From: Chitinophaga nivalis
Lineage (GTDB): Bacteria > Bacteroidota > Bacteroidia > Chitinophagales > Chitinophagaceae
NCBI RefSeq assembly: GCF_025989125.1
Contig: NZ_JAPDNR010000001.1
Span: 7,676,087 to 7,740,086, forward strand
DNA length: 64,000 bases
Direction of reading: 5' to 3'
This document shows, piece after piece, positions 61,832 to 64,000 of this stretch. A program made the translations under genes and the position numbers. Position 1 is the stretch's first letter, and each line of letters begins with the position of its first letter. The notes below the pieces were generated by a model. It did no database searches and was not told where the DNA came from. It worked only from the letters and a program-made list of their open reading frames with translations.

Positions 61832-62851
61832 TCAGATGAGTTCTGAGAATTTTTTCCGCCTTAAAAAATAATACCGCCAGATCATGATCCCATGGAATAC
61901 CCCTTTCATCTTCAACAGCTTTTTCTCTGGCAGCTGGTCTTTTTTCACATATTTACGGCGCCAGCGGTAGTAATCCTTATAAGCGCGAACAATAGCCGTC
62001 ATGTCCCGTGGTTTTCCGGCCACCAGACTTTTGACTCCCGCCAGGATATCCAGGAAGAAACGCTGCGACAACACAATCCACCGGTCTTCGCTATGCAGGT
62101 TTTTCCACAGCATCATCAGGTTATTCCGGAAGTTCAGGTATAGCTTACGCGGATTTCCCTGCGGCAAACTGCCTCCTCCCACATGAAAAACCCGTGAATC
62201 CGGGCAATAGCAGATCCGGTAGCCCGCCCGCTGCAAACGCCAGCAAAGGTCTACTTCTTCCATATGAGCAAAGAAATCGGCATCGAAACCACCTACTTCA
62301 TGAAAACAGGCCGACCTGATAAACAAGGCTGCACCGGTAGCCCAGAAAATATCCTGCACATCATCATACTGTCCCCGGTCCTTTTCGGTGGTATACAGAA
62401 TACGGCCCCGGCAAAAAGTATAACCAAGGATATCCATCCAGCCACCTGCCGCACCGGCATATTCAAATTCATCCGGCTGATGGTATGCCCGCAGCTTAGG
62501 CTGACAGGCGGCGATACGCGGATCTTCTTCCATCAGCGCCACCACCGGCTCTATCCAGTTGGGTTCTACTTCCACATCCTGGTTCAGCAACACATAAATA
62601 TCCGCCTGCACCTGCTGCAACGCTTCATTGTAGCCTCCCGTAAATCCGCTGTTGGTGGCATTTCTGATAATACGCACCTGTGGATAATGTTCCGCTACAA
62701 AGGCAACACTGTCGTCCGAAGAAGCGTTATCTGCCAGTACCAACTGTAAATTACCATAAACAGAACGGCAAACAGACGGTAAAAACTTCTCCAGGAAGGT
62801 CTTTCCGTTCCAATTTAAAATAACAACTGCTACTGATGGCAATACGGGCAA
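61832..62851 (-). CDS. GT2-family glycosyltransferase (rhamnosyltransferase-like)
   Basis: 339 residues. The GT-A fold begins VAVVILNWNGKTFLEKFLPSV. DNASSDDSV provides the first nucleotide-binding Asp, VLLNQDVEV the DxD-equivalent (QDV) and GGFDADFFAHMEEVDLCWRL the ED-type acceptor motif. FWATGAALFIRS lies before it. This arrangement is typical of bacterial GT2 rhamnosyl/N-acetylglucosaminyl transferases of cell-surface polysaccharide synthesis. There is no membrane anchor; the basic C-terminus (YRWRRKYVKK, YYFLRRKKFS) may bind the inner membrane. No neighbouring polysaccharide genes are in view. Confidence 0.92.
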   Translation of the reverse strand: MPVLPSVAVVILNWNGKTFLEKFLPSVCRSVYGNLQLVLADNASSDDSVAFVAEHYPQVRIIRNATNSGFTGGYNEALQQVQADIYVLLNQDVEVEPNWIEPVVALMEEDPRIAACQPKLRAYHQPDEFEYAGAAGGWMDILGYTFCRGRILYTTEKDRGQYDDVQDIFWATGAALFIRSACFHEVGGFDADFFAHMEEVDLCWRLQRAGYRICYCPDSRVFHVGGGSLPQGNPRKLYLNFRNNLMMLWKNLHSEDRWIVLSQRFFLDILAGVKSLVAGKPRDMTAIVRAYKDYYRWRRKYVKKDQLPEKKLLKMKGVFHGIMIWRYYFLRRKKFSELI

Positions 62852-62972
62852 CTGATATTACGTTTATGCGTGAATAATAATTTTTAGAGATGCAAATATG
62901 CAACAAAGGATTTTAATATTTGCGAATCATCTTACAGAATCAGCAAAGCGGAATAAGGCTTAAATTAGAAGT

Positions 62973-64000
62973 ATGTTTAAACAGTATATCGGATGGAAGT
63001 TTGTGCTGGCGGCTATAGCAGTGATTATTATCGTTACCACGATATGGTTCGTCAGCAATTTATCCAGCAATATCCGGGCAGAAGAGCGAAAAAAAGTAGC
63101 CACCTGGGTAGCGGCCAATCGCGAATTGCTGCGGGCCAGTCCCGACGCCAATCTGAACCTGGCCATTGAAATCATTACCAACAACACCACCATCCCCCTG
63201 ATTCTCACAGATGAAAACGGGACCATACTGGACAGCCGTAACCTCGACTCCATCAGGATTGCCCAACATCCCGACTATCTCCGGGAACAGCTACGGGCCT
63301 TCAAAAGGCAACATCCCCCTTTTATCATGGAAGTAGATGCCCACCGCAAACAATACAACTTCATCTATTACGGCGACTCCCTTATCCTGAAACAGATCCG
63401 CTACTACCCTTATGTACAGCTGATTGTGGTGATACTTTTCATCGGCATTGTTTTATTTGCCTTGTCCAGTACCAACCGCGCCACCCAGAATCAGGTATGG
63501 GTAGGATTGGCCAAAGAAACGGCCCACCAGCTGGGTACGCCCCTGTCTTCCATGGAAGCCTGGCTGGAAATACTGCGGGAAAATGAAGCCAATGGCCAGA
63601 TTGTAACGGAGCTATCCAAAGATGTGGACCGCCTCAAACTCATCACCGACCGCTTTTCCAAAATAGGCAGCGTGCCTAAACTGGAAGAAAAAGATATTGT
63701 ACTCCAGATTGAAAACATGACCAACTACATCCGGAAAAGGGCGCCGCAAAAGGTTTTATTCGCCGTTCACAGCAAGGAAACAGAGCTCCCTGCGATGATT
63801 TCGCCCCCGCTTTTTGACTGGGTAGTGGAAAATTTATTAAAAAATGCATTGGATGCGATGGAAGGTAAAGGGAAGATCGATATTACCATCGACAACCACC
63901 CTACTTTTATCACCATTGATGTGGCAGATACCGGCAAAGGCATCCCTAAAATGAACTTCGAAAAAGTGTTCAAACCCGGATTCAGCACGAAAAAGCGCGG
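62973..64000 (+). CDS. Sensor histidine kinase (partial, C-terminal end outside window)
   Basis: An open frame of 342 codons runs from the ATG at 62973 to the window end. Membrane segment 1 (about 7-27) and segment 2 (about 145-163, LIVVILFIGIVLFALSS) enclose a periplasmic domain of about 115 residues. The kinase core has the phospho-acceptor in ETAHQLGTPLSSMEAWLEIL, the N box ENLLKNALDAMEG and the G1 box DTGKGIP; the window stops at FSTKKRG, just before the G2 glycines. The H-box AHQLGTPLSS is the form usual in Bacteroidota envelope-stress kinases. Partner regulator not in view. Confidence 0.9.
   Translation, partial: MFKQYIGWKFVLAAIAVIIIVTTIWFVSNLSSNIRAEERKKVATWVAANRELLRASPDANLNLAIEIITNNTTIPLILTDENGTILDSRNLDSIRIAQHPDYLREQLRAFKRQHPPFIMEVDAHRKQYNFIYYGDSLILKQIRYYPYVQLIVVILFIGIVLFALSSTNRATQNQVWVGLAKETAHQLGTPLSSMEAWLEILRENEANGQIVTELSKDVDRLKLITDRFSKIGSVPKLEEKDIVLQIENMTNYIRKRAPQKVLFAVHSKETELPAMISPPLFDWVVENLLKNALDAMEGKGKIDITIDNHPTFITIDVADTGKGIPKMNFEKVFKPGFSTKKR

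Overview
The window looks like chromosomal DNA of a Bacteroidota bacterium, most likely Chitinophagaceae and close to Chitinophaga (inference from gene content). The evidence is three SusC-type TonB-dependent receptors, two of them paired with SusD lipoproteins, sigma/FecR regulatory pairs, promoters with the Bacteroidota -7 box TAnnTTTG, few Shine-Dalgarno sites, and many lipoproteins and surface glycosidases. No insertion sequence, phage, CRISPR array or rRNA operon was seen.

Left part (1-11.5 kb): a partial ATP-grasp gene is divergent from a SusC-SusD-M14 peptidase operon, and both face copies of the same 19-bp inverted repeat. Next come a decayed oxidoreductase remnant, a response regulator/PAS histidine kinase pair, a very acidic small protein and a DUF1543 gene. 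From 19.2 down to 11.9 kb (minus strand) lies a tight six-gene surface operon: two HmuY-like lipoproteins, two unknown lipoproteins, a SusC/RagA-type receptor and a subtilase-fold lipoprotein whose whole catalytic triad is replaced. From 27.4 down to 19.6 kb lies a FecR-SusC(STN)-SusD-GH30 glucan/glycoside utilization operon. The nearest ECF sigma gene is divergent from it, beyond a YheT-like hydrolase.

Middle (29-45 kb): signal peptidase I, a secreted xylose-isomerase-like TIM-barrel protein and a TPR + SMI1/KNR4 pair come first. Then a sulfatase is divergent from a unit made of the third copy of the 19-bp operator, a 26-codon leader peptide ending in Cys-Cys-Cys, a 2-oxoglutarate dioxygenase and an SDR. 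Together these suggest a sulfur-responsive regulon (inference). A deletion scar follows in which Fpg/Nei and Crp/Fnr genes have both lost their 5' ends. After it come a serine hydrolase, two L,D-transpeptidases of different families and a TAT-exported phospholipase C.

Right part (45-64 kb): an AraC regulator precedes a secreted beta-propeller protein. A sigma-FecR pair stands upstream of two outer-surface proteins built from about 16-residue GVQIAG-type repeats; the first carries an STN signalling domain although it is not a TonB receptor. A GNAT protein, a GH2 glycosidase, two polytopic membrane proteins, three identical tRNA-Gly(GCC) genes, a PepSY membrane protein, a GT2 glycosyltransferase and a partial histidine kinase close the window.

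The strongest candidates for something undescribed are the shared operator/tri-cysteine leader regulon, the STN-repeat-protein signalling locus, and the HmuY/pseudo-subtilase receptor operon.
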